Shown here: piece by piece, positions 44,255 through 55,732 of the stretch
Layout: each line of letters starts with the position of its first letter
Numbering within the stretch: position 1 is the first letter of the stretch
NCBI GenBank assembly: GCA_020638695.1
Contig: JACKIB010000012.1
Coordinates: 1 to 64,000 of the forward strand
Direction of reading: 5' to 3'
DNA length: 64,000 nt
DNA from: Planctomycetota bacterium
GTDB lineage: Bacteria; Planctomycetota; UBA1135; UBA2386
Notes under the pieces: model-generated
The model's input: the letters and a program-made list of their open reading frames with translations, nothing else
Told to the model about the DNA's origin: nothing
Databases searched by the model: none
Program-made: the position numbers and the translations under genes

Positions 44255-45802
44255 TCAGCAACTGACGCTGACGCCTGGCACGCCGCGCACCGCATCCAGC
44301 AATCCACCGCCGCGCACCAGCGCCAGGGTGGCGGCGATGTCGGGAGCCAGGTAGCGATCGCGGTCGAGCGGCCGCACCGACTCCCGCAGCTTGGCGTGCG
44401 CCGCGGCGACGCCGCGACCCGGAGCCAGCGGCTCGCCGCAATCGAGGCCCTGGGCGGCACACAGCAGCTCGATCGCAACCACGGTCTCGCTGTTCGCCAC
44501 CACCTGTGCAGCATGGCGGGCCGCCGTCACTCCCATCGACACGTGGTCCTCGCGATTGGCCGAGGTCGGAATGGTGTCGACGCTCGCCGGGTGGGCGAGC
44601 GATTTGTTCTCCGAGGCGAGCGCCGCCGCCACCACCTGCGAGATCATCAGGCCGCTCTCCAGCCCCGGCTGGTGAGCCAGGAACGGCGGCAGACCCGAGA
44701 TGTCGGGGTTGACCAGGTTCTCGATCCGCCGCTCGCTGATGTTCGCCAGAGTGCTGACCGAGATCGCCAGGAAATCGAGCGCCTGGCTCACCGGTTGGCC
44801 GTGGAAGTTGCCAGCCGAGACCACGTCGCCGTCGGGGAACACCAAAGGGTTGTCGGTCACCGATGAGGCCTCGGTCACCAGCACGTCGGCGGCGAACCGC
44901 CAGGCGTCCTTGGCCGCACCGTGGACCTGCGGCGAACAGCGAATCGAGTACGCATCCTGCACCTTGCCGCAGGTGCGGTGGCTGAGCATCACCTTGGACC
45001 CGTGCAGCAGGGAACGCAGGTTCGCGGCGGTCCGCGCCTGCCCGGGGTGCGGTCGGAGCTGGTGCACCTTGGCGACGAACGGCCGCTCGGAGGCGCGCAA
45101 CGCCTCCACGGTCGTGGCACAGGCGATGTCGGCGATCAGGTTGAGATCGCGGGCCCGCGCCACCGCCAGCACGCCGATCGCTGTCATCACCTGCGTGCCG
45201 TTGATCAGCGCCAGCCCCTCCTTGGCGGCCAGCGCCACCGGCGCTCGTGAGATCCGCCGCAGCGCCGCCCGGCCGGCCAGTCGCTTGGTGCGGCCGACGC
45301 GGCCGCCGTCGTAGACCTCCCCCTGGCCGAGCAGCGGCAGGGCCATGTGCGCCAACGGGGCCAGGTCCCCGCTCGCACCCACCGACCCCTGACTGGGCAG
45401 CACCGGAATCAAGTCGGCGTTGAACAGCCGAACCATCACATCGAGCAACTGCAGCCGAACACCGGAGAAGCCCCGCGCCAGGTTGTGGATCCGCAGCGCC
45501 AAGGCCAGTCGACAGACCTCGGGATCGAGCGGTTCCCCCACTCCGGTGGCGTGGCTCAAGATCAGATTGCGCTGCAGCACCTCGAGCTTCGCCGCTTCGA
45601 CCGAGACCCCGGCGAGCTTGCCGAACCCGGTGTTGACCCCGTAGACGGTCTTGCCGCTGCGCACCGCTTCCTCGACCACCTTGCGCGACCGCGCGAGTGC
45701 GGCGTGCACGGGCCGGGGAATGCGGATCATCGCCCCGGGTCGGGACAAGGTGACGAGTTGATCGAGCGAGAGGTCGTCGGATCCGACCGCGATGGTCTTC
45801 AT
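44255..45802 (-). CDS. hutH: Histidine ammonia-lyase
   Basis: A 515-residue enzyme that removes ammonia from histidine to give urocanate. The catalytic MIO group is formed from Ala143-Ser144-Gly145 in GSVGASGDLAPL. The Tyr54 segment KTVYGVNTGFGKL, the block GKVQDAYSIRCSPQVHGA, NPLVFPDGDVVSAGNFHG, and the C-terminal region SVDTIPTSANREDHVSMG are all standard for HutH rather than for phenylalanine/tyrosine lyases. Length is normal. The product goes to HutU, encoded 800 bp away on the same strand. The 3' end is 21 bp from the convergent small secreted protein gene. Confidence 0.95.
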   Translation of the reverse strand: MKTIAVGSDDLSLDQLVTLSRPGAMIRIPRPVHAALARSRKVVEEAVRSGKTVYGVNTGFGKLAGVSVEAAKLEVLQRNLILSHATGVGEPLDPEVCRLALALRIHNLARGFSGVRLQLLDVMVRLFNADLIPVLPSQGSVGASGDLAPLAHMALPLLGQGEVYDGGRVGRTKRLAGRAALRRISRAPVALAAKEGLALINGTQVMTAIGVLAVARARDLNLIADIACATTVEALRASERPFVAKVHQLRPHPGQARTAANLRSLLHGSKVMLSHRTCGKVQDAYSIRCSPQVHGAAKDAWRFAADVLVTEASSVTDNPLVFPDGDVVSAGNFHGQPVSQALDFLAISVSTLANISERRIENLVNPDISGLPPFLAHQPGLESGLMISQVVAAALASENKSLAHPASVDTIPTSANREDHVSMGVTAARHAAQVVANSETVVAIELLCAAQGLDCGEPLAPGRGVAAAHAKLRESVRPLDRDRYLAPDIAATLALVRGGGLLDAVRGVPGVSVSC

Positions 45803-45854
45803 TGCGCGCCAGTCTATGCCGGCGATCCATCGGGACGCGACCGTTCTGCGGCGT

Positions 45855-48383
45855 TCAGAAGCGGCGGAACGAGAAGAACAACTGCTGCTCCCGGTCGGTC
45901 TGCTCGGCCAGCAGCGGCCACGCCAGGTCGAGTTGGATCGGCACCTGCAGGACCGGCACCTGGATCCGCACGCCGAACCCGATGGTCAGCCGCGGCTCGC
46001 GGAAGGTCCGGTCGTTGTAGTCGAGCCCGAGCAGACCGAAGTCGGTGAACACCACGCCCCGGATGATCTCGGTCTGGATGGTCGCACCCTCCATCTGGGT
46101 CGACACCAGCGGGAACTGGTACTCGATAGTCGAGGTGAGCAACGTCTTGCCGCCCAGCGGCTCGCCGAACTGCGACGGCCCGGCGCGGCGCTGGTCGAAG
46201 CCGCGCAGCGTGCTGCCACCCATGAAGTACCGCTCGCTCGGGTAGAGGTCCTTGGTCGAGCCGTAGGTGTCGGCGTGGCGCGCCACCAGCTTGGTGTAGA
46301 TCACGTGCTTGCGATCCAGCGAGTCGGCGTAGAACGGCCGGTAGTACTCCGCGGTGATGCCGACCTTCCAGAAGTCCTCGTCGGCGCCGAGCATCCCGCC
46401 CGCGATCTCGCCATGGGTGGACAGGTTGTAGCCGGATCGCGGGTGCCAGAGATCGTCGAGGTCCTGCAGCGAATAGGTCAGGCGCACCGCGCGGATCCGC
46501 GACTTGCCCTCGTTGTCCCAGATCAGCAGCGGCGCGTTGTTGTCGATCCGACGGATGTTGACGACCTCGTCGCGGATCCCGAGCTGCAGGGAGGTGTTCT
46601 CGTCGAACATCCGCGTCAGAGTGAGCCCGACGCCCAGCGTGTCGGTGTTGTACGAGTCCATCAGCCGCAGCGTGCGATAGCCGTCGGTCCGCAACCCGAT
46701 GGTGTCCATGTGCTCGCGGAACAGGTCGGGCTCGATCCACGACAGCCGGAACGTGCTGATCTGCGTGCCCGGGGACAGGAACAGGTCGAGCTCCTGGCCA
46801 CCGCCGTGGAACGCCTTGCCCGAGGCGATCTGCTCGAACCAGGTCCCCGGGTTCCACGAGCTCGGCAGCCGCGAGATGTCGAAGTTGCGCTTCTGGAACT
46901 GGAAGGTGCCGATCAACCCGTTGCCGGTGCTGTACCCGGCACCCCACTGGAAGCGGCCGGTCTCGCCCTCCTTGACCCGCACTTCGACGTCGACTTCCTC
47001 GTCGCGACCCTCGATCGGCTGCAACTGGATGCGCACTCCCGACAGCGAGCGCGGGTCGGTGAAGAATCGCGTGCGGTCGAGCAAGTAGCGCGAACGATCC
47101 AGCAGGCTGACATCGAGCACCTCACCCGGCAGCACCTTGATGTGCCGACGCACCACGCGATCCAGCGTGTGCGTGTTGCCGAACACGCGCACGTCGCGGA
47201 CCCGCTTCGGCTCGCCCTCCACGACCTTGTAGATCACGCGCACTTCCGGCTTCGATTCGTGGAACACCAAGCTCGGCTCGAACACGTTGAACAGATTCGG
47301 CAGCTGGCGGCCGTAGCGCCGCGCGGTCGGGTGGCCTCGCTTGCCGTAGAACCGCTCCAGCGACGCCTTGTCGCGGTTCACCACCTCGCTGCTGTAGAAG
47401 TCGCCGACCTTCAGGGCGATCTCCTTACCCAACACCTCGGCTGAATAGAGCGGCAGGCGCTTGTCGCCAGGGTCCTCTGAGCGGCGCACCTCGATCTCGA
47501 CGGCCACGACCTTGAACCGCTCCCCCTCGATCACCCGGTAGGCGAGGTCCACGCGGCTCCGATCCCTGCTGAAGGTCTGCCCCTCGAGGTGGACCTCACA
47601 GTTCAGGAAGCCCTGCCGGCGGTAGAACAGCTCGACCTTCTCGATGTCGTCCTGGACCTTCCACTTGGAGAAGGGGTTGCCGTAGAACACGCCCGGCACG
47701 CATTCCAGCTTGGCACTGCCCTGCAGGTTGTCGCCGTAGCGCAGGAACACCTCGCCGGGAAACGACGCGTTGCCGCGGAACACCAGGCTGCGCACCAACA
47801 CCTGCGGCCCCTCGTCGACCATCAGCGTGACGTCACGTTCACTGCGGCCCGCCTTGGTCGTCTGCTTGACGACCTTCTCCACGCTGGCGAAGTAGTAGCC
47901 GTCCTCGCGGTACTTGTCGCGGATCAGCAGCCGAGCACGCTCGACGTCGTTCTCGCTGGCGACGCCGCGCAAGCCGGTCAGCAGGCGCGCTTGCTGCTCG
48001 GTCAGGTGCGTCATGCCGCCGAACGAACAGCTCTCGAAGTAGACCGAAGGCGTGATGTCGATGAACAGGTCGACGTGCTGGTCGTCGACCTTGCGGGTGG
48101 TGAACTCGGCCCGGTACTTGCGCACCTTGAACAGCGTCACGAGGTCCTGGTCGGTCTCGACCTTGCGCAGCGGGTGCCCTTCCTTGGTCTTCAGCAGCAC
48201 CAGCACCTGGGCGCGCGGGATCGAGGTCGGCAGGATGTGGATCGTGCGGACGATCTTCCCCCACGCGGGCGGGTCCCGCGTCTCCGGACGAGTCGGGACC
48301 TGGGCCGAACCGGCAATGGCGAGCAACGGGACCGAGAGCCACGCCATTGCCGCGCGGAACGCGTGACGACGCAGCCGCAACAC
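45855..48383 (-). CDS. bamA: Outer-membrane protein assembly factor BamA (Omp85)
   Basis: An 842-residue protein with a signal peptide (AMAWLSVPLLAIAGSAQ), several POTRA domains through about residue 430 (RTIHILPTSIPRAQVLVLLKTKEGHPL; VRSLVFRGNASFPGEVFLRYG; VRDVRVFGNTHTLDRVVRRHIKVLPGEVLD), and a 16-strand-type barrel. The barrel carries the Omp85 lid-loop motif in MGGSTLRGFDQRR and ends in an aromatic residue (FSFRRF). BamA inserts beta-barrel proteins into the outer membrane. It lies 2 bp after the dnaB stop, so the two genes are probably co-transcribed. It could be a TamA-like paralogue, but the POTRA number favours BamA. Confidence 0.9.
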   Translation of the reverse strand: MLRLRRHAFRAAMAWLSVPLLAIAGSAQVPTRPETRDPPAWGKIVRTIHILPTSIPRAQVLVLLKTKEGHPLRKVETDQDLVTLFKVRKYRAEFTTRKVDDQHVDLFIDITPSVYFESCSFGGMTHLTEQQARLLTGLRGVASENDVERARLLIRDKYREDGYYFASVEKVVKQTTKAGRSERDVTLMVDEGPQVLVRSLVFRGNASFPGEVFLRYGDNLQGSAKLECVPGVFYGNPFSKWKVQDDIEKVELFYRRQGFLNCEVHLEGQTFSRDRSRVDLAYRVIEGERFKVVAVEIEVRRSEDPGDKRLPLYSAEVLGKEIALKVGDFYSSEVVNRDKASLERFYGKRGHPTARRYGRQLPNLFNVFEPSLVFHESKPEVRVIYKVVEGEPKRVRDVRVFGNTHTLDRVVRRHIKVLPGEVLDVSLLDRSRYLLDRTRFFTDPRSLSGVRIQLQPIEGRDEEVDVEVRVKEGETGRFQWGAGYSTGNGLIGTFQFQKRNFDISRLPSSWNPGTWFEQIASGKAFHGGGQELDLFLSPGTQISTFRLSWIEPDLFREHMDTIGLRTDGYRTLRLMDSYNTDTLGVGLTLTRMFDENTSLQLGIRDEVVNIRRIDNNAPLLIWDNEGKSRIRAVRLTYSLQDLDDLWHPRSGYNLSTHGEIAGGMLGADEDFWKVGITAEYYRPFYADSLDRKHVIYTKLVARHADTYGSTKDLYPSERYFMGGSTLRGFDQRRAGPSQFGEPLGGKTLLTSTIEYQFPLVSTQMEGATIQTEIIRGVVFTDFGLLGLDYNDRTFREPRLTIGFGVRIQVPVLQVPIQLDLAWPLLAEQTDREQQLFFSFRRF

Positions 48384-48385
48384 AG

Positions 48386-49810
48386 CTACCCGATCGGCTC
48401 CGATCGGCGCTGGAAGTTCTCGAACCGCATGAAGTTGCGGAAGAACCGCAGCGACACCTCACCGGTCGGACCGTTGCGCTGCTTGGCGATGATCAGCTGC
48501 GCCAGGCCGGCGTTCTGTTCGGTCGGCTTGTAGTACTCCTCGCGGTGCAACAGCATGATCACGTCGGCGTCCTGCTCGATGGCGCCCGACTCGCGCAGGT
48601 CGCTCATCCGCGGCCGGTGGTCGTCACGGTTCTCGACGTCGCGGTTGAGCTGCGACAGGGCCACGACGGGGACGTTCAACTCGCGGGCGAGGCTCTTCAA
48701 GGCGCGCGAGATTGTAGAGATCTCCTGCTGCCGACTCTCCACCCTTCCACCGGCACTGAGCAATTGCAGGTAGTCGATGACCACCAGCTTGATGTCGTGG
48801 CGCGCCTTCAGCCTGCGGCATTTGGCCCGAACCCCGGTCACCGTCAGGCCAGCCGAATCGTCGACGAACAGGTCGGACTCGTACAGGCCCGCCGCCTCGT
48901 CCTGCAATCGGCGCATCTCGGCATCCGTGATGCGGCCCTTCCGCATCGCCAGGCCATCGATCTGCGCTCGGGCGCACAGCATGTTCTGGATGATCTGTTG
49001 GCCGGACATCTCGAGCGAAAACAGCACGACGCCGCCGCCGCGCCCGGCGACCCGCTCGGTCAGGTTGAGCGCCAGCGAAGTCTTCCCCATCGAAGGGCGC
49101 GCCGCCAGGATGATCAGCTCCCCGCCCTGCAGCCCGGAGGTCATGTCGTCCAGGTCGTGGAACCCAGTCTCCAGACCGGTCAGGCGACCGGCTCGTTCCC
49201 GTAGCAGCTCGATGCGGTTGAACGTGTCCTGGAGGATGCTCGACACGTCCTTGATGTCGGACGTCATCGCCACGCGGGCGATCTCGAAGATCCGCCGCTC
49301 GGCCTCGTCGAGCAGCGCGCGCGCCTCGGTGTTGCTCTCATAGGCCATCCGCGAAATGTCGAGCGTGGTCTCGAGCAGGCTGCGCAGGATCGCCTTCTCG
49401 CGGATGATCTCGGCGTGGTAGAGCACGCCCGCGGCGGACACCACGCAGGCGGCGAGATCGAGCAGGTAGTCGCGACCACCTGCCTCGTCGAGTTGGTTCT
49501 CCCGGACCAGCGCCTCCTCGACGAGGATCGGATCCGCGGTGGCGTTCTGGTCGAAGCACCGCAGGACCGCCGCGTACACCAACCGGTGCCGAGGCTGGTA
49601 GAAGTCGGTCGCCCGCAGCACCTGCGACACGTCGCCCACCGAGTCCGGGTGCAGGAGCAAAGCGCCGATCACCGAGCGCTCCGCCTCGAGGTTGCACGGC
49701 ACCCCTCGTCCCTCGCCCGGCCCGTCCTGGTCGTAGAACGGGAACGTGCGCGACGCACGACCGGAGTCCGAATTGGACGACGATGAAGAAGACCTGTGGT
49801 AGTCGACCAC
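48386..49810 (-). CDS. dnaB: Replicative DNA helicase DnaB
   Basis: A 474-residue RecA-fold hexameric helicase that unwinds DNA at the replication fork. The N-terminal domain (NLEAERSVIGALLLHP, YQPRHRLVYAAVLRCFDQN) is followed by the linker and the ATPase domain: Walker A ARPSMGKTS with Lys243, FSLEMSGQQI, Walker B LVVIDYLQLL, VPVVALSQLNRDVENR, and RMSDLRESGAIEQDADVIMLLHR. It lacks an intein. The start is a GTG at 49810, giving a serine-rich, probably disordered N-terminal extension of about 40 residues. bamA starts 2 bp downstream, an unusual pairing. Confidence 0.95.
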   Translation of the reverse strand: MVDYHRSSSSSSNSDSGRASRTFPFYDQDGPGEGRGVPCNLEAERSVIGALLLHPDSVGDVSQVLRATDFYQPRHRLVYAAVLRCFDQNATADPILVEEALVRENQLDEAGGRDYLLDLAACVVSAAGVLYHAEIIREKAILRSLLETTLDISRMAYESNTEARALLDEAERRIFEIARVAMTSDIKDVSSILQDTFNRIELLRERAGRLTGLETGFHDLDDMTSGLQGGELIILAARPSMGKTSLALNLTERVAGRGGGVVLFSLEMSGQQIIQNMLCARAQIDGLAMRKGRITDAEMRRLQDEAAGLYESDLFVDDSAGLTVTGVRAKCRRLKARHDIKLVVIDYLQLLSAGGRVESRQQEISTISRALKSLARELNVPVVALSQLNRDVENRDDHRPRMSDLRESGAIEQDADVIMLLHREEYYKPTEQNAGLAQLIIAKQRNGPTGEVSLRFFRNFMRFENFQRRSEPIG

Positions 49811-49990
49811 TGTCTACCCCTCCCAGGGTGAACGCGGGTGCTGCAGACCGCCGCTGGTGCCACCGACACCGGCAGATCCACGAGTGTGCGGACGCACCCG
49901 AGACGAGGCAAGCACGCAGCCCGCGAGTTCATGTGGACAAGCCGTGGAGGAGCGCCGCCAAGCGGCCCCGCTCGCGGCCTCCGCGGCGCT

Positions 49991-50007
49991 AAAAAAGCTC
50001 CCGGAGC
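49991..50007 (-). terminator. Short hairpin plus six Ts after the FtsK-like gene
   Basis: On the minus strand GCTC-CGG-GAGC is followed by TTTTTT, about 70 bp past the stop of the FtsK-like gene. The stem is short, but the T run is unusual in such GC-rich DNA, so it likely terminates that transcript before dnaB. Confidence 0.5.
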
Positions 50008-50074
50008 GCGGCGTCCGCGAACCGACGCGACTCGGGTGCTGCCCGGGAGCTCGAGCTCGAGCGGCCCCGGCAGC

Positions 50075-51847
<1,773 letters not shown>

Positions 51848-52203
51848 GGGAACTCCCGTGATAACCGCCAGAAGTCGGGCCTGCGGCCCAATGCTGTGGA
51901 GCGGGTTTCGGTGCCCGCCCATCCACACGGAATGTAGCTCCGTGGCGGGGGACCTACAAGATCGACGGGTGGGCGATGTCGGTTCGGGACTTGCCGGCGA
52001 CCGGCTGGGGGTCGACCCCACTCAGCGGTGATAGCGCCCTCGAGCGGTTGCGCTGGTTCTAGTAGTCAGCCCGGACCGTTCGCGATCCGCTTCCGGGCGG
52101 AATGTCCACCAACAAGCCGAGTCGTCGCAGCTCCTTGCAAACGAACCGCATGGCTCGACGACCTATGTGACGAAGTTCGGACACACCCTGCTGGCCCGGA
52201 GGG
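51848..52203. other. Intergenic region between ftsK and its motor-less paralogue
   Basis: About 355 bp, no gene seen. The right-hand third is a degenerate family-A element (next entry). The rest is the probable promoter of the FtsK-like gene. Confidence 0.45.
52059..52197 (+). mobile_element. Degenerate family-A element, copy 3
   Basis: A CTAG at 52059 opens it, and the right part (TGTCCACCAACAAGCCG, GTCGTCGCAGCTCCTTGC, GAACCGCATGGCTCGACGAC, then GAAGTTCGGACACACCC) aligns with copy 1 in the same orientation. The terminal CCCCACTAG has decayed to CCCTGCTGG, and the left terminal repeat is mostly gone. It stops 7 bp before the ftsK stop codon. Confidence 0.65.
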
Positions 52204-54780
52204 CTAGCCCTGCGCCCGCTCGTCGTCGGGCCGGGCGCCGACCGGATCCAGCGGGTTCGCGGCGTCCGACTCCAGCTCCTCGTCGATCGCCGCCTCCTGC
52301 GCCTGCCACTCCTCGAGGGTCAGCATCACGTCGCGCGATTTCGAACCGTTGTAGGGGCCGACCAGGCCGTCCTCTTCCATCAGCTCCAGCAGGCGCGTGG
52401 CTCGCGTGTAGCCGACCGCGAGCGCGCGCTGCAGCAACGTCGCGGAGCCACGCTGCTGGCCGAGCACCACCTCGACCGCCTGCGCATACAGCTCGTCACG
52501 GTCCTTGGCGCCGCGCTTGCTCGCGGTCTGGGTTTGCACCAGATCCGGGATGAACGACTGCCGCGCACCCTGCGCCTCCAAGTAGTCGACCACCCGGTGG
52601 ATCTCGTCTTCCGACACGAATGCACCCTGCGCGCGCCGCGACGAGTGGGCCGAGGGTCCGATGTAGAGCATGTCGCCGTGGCCGAGCAGCTTCTCGGCAC
52701 CGTTGGCGTCCAGGATCACCCGCGAGTCGACCTTACGGTTGACCTTGAACCCGATCGTGCACGGTAGGTTTGCCTTGATCACGCCGGTGATCACGTCGGT
52801 GCTGGGCCGCTGGGTGGCGAGGATCACGTGGATGCCCACCGCGCGCGATTTCTGCGCCAGACGCTGGATGTACTCCTCCACCTCCTTGGCCGCGACCCCC
52901 ATCAGATCCGCCAACTCGTCGATCACCAGCACGGTGTACGGCAGCTCCACTTCCTCCGGCGCGACCGGACGACCGAGCCGCTTCTCCAACTCCACCTGGC
53001 CCAGCTTGTTGAACGAACGGATGTGGTTGGTGCGCGCCGCCGACAGCATTCCGTAGCGCTTCTCCATCTCCTCGACCGCCCAGTCCAGCACGCCCGGGGC
53101 CTTCTTCATGTTGGTGACCACGGGACACGCGAGGTGCGGCACGGACGCGTAGACCTGCAGCTCGACCATCTTCGGGTCGATGAGGATCAACCGAACCTGC
53201 CGCGGGGTGCGCGTCATCAGCACCGAGAGGAGGATGGTGTTGATGCACACCGACTTGCCCGATCCGGTGGTCCCGGCGATCAACAGGTGGGGCATCTTCG
53301 CCAGGTCCTCGATGATCGGCTCGCCGGCGACGTCCCGCCCCAGGTAGAGCGGAATCGCCATCTCGTCGGTGCGCTCGCCGGTCTCCAGGAGATCCCGCAA
53401 CACCACCATCTGTCGCTTCTGGTTGGGCACCTCGATCCCCACCGTGTCGCGGCCCGGGATCGGTGCGACGACGCGCACCGTGACGGCCTTGAGCGCGGCC
53501 GCCAGATCGGCTTCGTAGCTGACGATGCGCGAGACCTTGACCCCCTCGGCGATCCGCAGTTCGTACTGCGTCACCGCCGGACCGGGCGTGACGCCCACCA
53601 CCTGCGCCTCGATCTTGAACGAGCCCAGCCGGCGCTCGATCGCCTCCGCACAGCGCTGCGCCTGGGACTCGCTCAGCGCGGTGTCCCCCGGCGGCGCAGC
53701 CTGGAACAGCTCGATCGGCGGGAACGGGTAGGCCGTGTCGAACGGCAGGTTCTGCTGGGTCCGCGCCGCCGGACGCTTGATCACGACCGGCCGCTTCGGG
53801 ACGGGTTTGGGCTTCGGCTTCGGCGTCTCCGAAGGCGTGGGGACCTCGACGACCGACTCGTCGCTGGGGTCCTCCTCCTCGTCGTCCTCGGCTTCCTCCT
53901 CGTCGTCCTCGGCTTCCTCCTCGTCCTCGTCCTCCTCGTAGTCCTCGTCTTCGTCTTCCTCCTCGTACTCCTCGTCCTCCTCGTCTTCCTCCTCCGATTC
54001 GTCGTCCGCTTCCCCGGCTTCGTCGGCGTAGTCCCAGTCCTCTTCGGCATCGTCGCGACGGACTCCGGACTCGACCGCGACCGCATCCAACGCCCCGCCG
54101 TCCGCACTCAGGGCCGCGACCCGCGCGGCTCGACGCGCCCGCAGGCCACTGACTAGTCGCTGCACCGCGGCGACCACCACCTGTACCCCGCGCAGCAGCA
54201 CGCTGGAGAACGCCCACTCCGTCGCCAGCAGGGACGCGAGGATGACCCCGAACACCAACACCAGGATCCGCCCCGAACCGCCGAATGCGACGAACAGGCG
54301 CGGCGAGACGATCCAGCCGAAGCGACCGCCGATCCCCCAGGGGAAGCCCGGTGAAGTGGTCGGGTCCGTCGGCGAAGTGAGTAGCACGGCCACCAGGGCG
54401 GACAGCACCAATACACCGAGGCACTTCCAGACCAGGCGCTCGATGGTGCGTCCGGCCAGACGGAGCACCCCGTAGGCGAGCAGGAACCCGAACGGCAGGT
54501 AGGCAGCGACGCCGAACACCAGCAGTAGTCCGGCGGCGATCAGGTAGCCGAAGCTGCCCCCGGCGTTCTGCAGCCCCTCCCGGGGAATCCGCCAGCTGTG
54601 TCCCGGCGGCGCGATCGGCGCCTCGGTGAAGGTCGCCAGCGACAGCAGGCCGTACAGACACAGGCCGATCCACAGCAGCGCGCGGATCTCGTGCCCGCGC
54701 TGCGCGAAGACCCCATCGAGGTCCACCGCTTCCCGCTGTGGTTCGGCCGGTTCGACGTTACGGGTGCGGCGCCGGCTCAC
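52204..54780 (-). CDS. ftsK: DNA translocase FtsK/SpoIIIE
   Basis: An 858-residue protein starting at the GTG at 54780, which has GGAGG five bases upstream and overlaps the coaB stop (GTGA). N-terminal membrane helices (ALLWIGLCLYGLLSLATF, GYLIAAGLLLVFGVAAYLPFGFLLAYGVL, GILVLVFGVILASLLATEW-like) are followed by an acidic linker (about residues 240-310) and a Pro/Lys segment. The motor has Walker A GTTGSGKS (Lys509), Walker B VLVIDELADL (Asp621) and ILATQRPSTDVITGVIKANLP. The gamma domain (DELYAQAVEVVLGQQRGSATLLQRALAVGYTRATRLLELMEEDGLVGP) reads polar DNA motifs. FtsK pumps chromosome ends through the division septum and activates dimer resolution. The linker is short compared with enterobacterial FtsK. 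Confidence 0.95.
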   Translation of the reverse strand: MSRRRTRNVEPAEPQREAVDLDGVFAQRGHEIRALLWIGLCLYGLLSLATFTEAPIAPPGHSWRIPREGLQNAGGSFGYLIAAGLLLVFGVAAYLPFGFLLAYGVLRLAGRTIERLVWKCLGVLVLSALVAVLLTSPTDPTTSPGFPWGIGGRFGWIVSPRLFVAFGGSGRILVLVFGVILASLLATEWAFSSVLLRGVQVVVAAVQRLVSGLRARRAARVAALSADGGALDAVAVESGVRRDDAEEDWDYADEAGEADDESEEEDEEDEEYEEEDEDEDYEEDEDEEEAEDDEEEAEDDEEEDPSDESVVEVPTPSETPKPKPKPVPKRPVVIKRPAARTQQNLPFDTAYPFPPIELFQAAPPGDTALSESQAQRCAEAIERRLGSFKIEAQVVGVTPGPAVTQYELRIAEGVKVSRIVSYEADLAAALKAVTVRVVAPIPGRDTVGIEVPNQKRQMVVLRDLLETGERTDEMAIPLYLGRDVAGEPIIEDLAKMPHLLIAGTTGSGKSVCINTILLSVLMTRTPRQVRLILIDPKMVELQVYASVPHLACPVVTNMKKAPGVLDWAVEEMEKRYGMLSAARTNHIRSFNKLGQVELEKRLGRPVAPEEVELPYTVLVIDELADLMGVAAKEVEEYIQRLAQKSRAVGIHVILATQRPSTDVITGVIKANLPCTIGFKVNRKVDSRVILDANGAEKLLGHGDMLYIGPSAHSSRRAQGAFVSEDEIHRVVDYLEAQGARQSFIPDLVQTQTASKRGAKDRDELYAQAVEVVLGQQRGSATLLQRALAVGYTRATRLLELMEEDGLVGPYNGSKSRDVMLTLEEWQAQEAAIDEELESDAANPLDPVGARPDDERAQG

Positions 54781-55469
54781 CGGTTCCTCCCTCCGGTCTC
54801 GTCCGCCGCCGCGCCGCGGCCCGCGACCAGTTGCAGCGCCGCGGCGAGGATCGGTTCGGCCAGCACGTACTTGTCCTGCCGCGGCAGGGTCTCCTCGCGC
54901 CCGTCGGCGAAGACCAAGGTCACGGCATTGTCCGGTGCCCCCATGGCGGACAAGTGGTTCACCACGATGAGGTCGATCTGCTTGGCCGCGAGCTTGGTGC
55001 GGCCGCGCGCCAGGATCTCCTGCGGAGTGCCCGCCTCGAGCGCGAAACCGACCAACACCGCGTCGAGGGTCCCGGCGGCCCGTCGCCGGCCGAGGCCGCC
55101 GAGCAGGTCGGGGTTGGCGACCATCTCCACCACCATGCCGTCGGGGGTGCGCGGCAGCTTGCCGGCCCGGCGATCGGCTGGCCGGTAGTCGGCGACCGCG
55201 GCCACCGCGAGGATCAGGTCGAACCGCTCCCGGTCGACGGCCTCGTCGACCGTCGCCGCCATCTCGGCCGCCGACACCACCCGCCGAACCTCGACACCCG
55301 GGGGGTCGTCCAGGGCGGTCGGCCCCGAGACCAACAGGACGCGGTGCCGCAGCGCACCACCCCGTTCGGCCAGCGCATAGCCCATGCGGCCGGAACTGTG
55401 GTTGGCGAAGTAGCGGACGTCGTCGAGGTACTCGAAGGTCGGACCTGCGGTGACCAGGATGCTGGCGAT
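54777..55469 (-). CDS. coaB: Phosphopantothenate-cysteine ligase CoaB domain, stand-alone
   Basis: About 230 residues that match the C-terminal (CoaB) half of Dfp/CoaBC, which joins cysteine to phosphopantothenate in coenzyme A synthesis. Family blocks are ILVTAGPTFEYLDDVRYFANHSSGRMGYALAE, VLLVSGPT, AVADYRPA, VVEMVANPDLLGGLG and VGFALEAG. The N-terminal decarboxylase (CoaC) half is absent; upstream sequence in frame is arginine/proline-rich shadow. No ATG, GTG or TTG occurs in frame near the start. A GGGAGGGG Shine-Dalgarno-like sequence lies four bases before an ATC at 55469, which is taken as a possible non-canonical start. It overlaps ftsK by 4 bp. Confidence 0.8.
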   Translation of the reverse strand: MASILVTAGPTFEYLDDVRYFANHSSGRMGYALAERGGALRHRVLLVSGPTALDDPPGVEVRRVVSAAEMAATVDEAVDRERFDLILAVAAVADYRPADRRAGKLPRTPDGMVVEMVANPDLLGGLGRRRAAGTLDAVLVGFALEAGTPQEILARGRTKLAAKQIDLIVVNHLSAMGAPDNAVTLVFADGREETLPRQDKYVLAEPILAAALQLVAGRGAAADETGGRNR

Positions 55470-55732
55470 AGGACCCCTCCCAGGGCTGTGGCAAGGCAGC
55501 TCTCGCGGCGCGCGGGGCGCCTGCCGAGCGGACGTGCAGCCGGCGATGCTAGCAGGGGGAGGGGTCGACCGCCAACCTGACGGATCCCGTGGCGCCGGCG
55601 AGGGGAAGCAGGAAGGTGTCGCCGGCACCGAGGACGGCAGGGTCCGCAGCGGTGGAACCCTTCCCGGCCGAGGGCAAGGGCAGTCATTCGGACGAACCGT
55701 GACGGGCCGCCCGCGATCGCGGCCGCGGGGTG

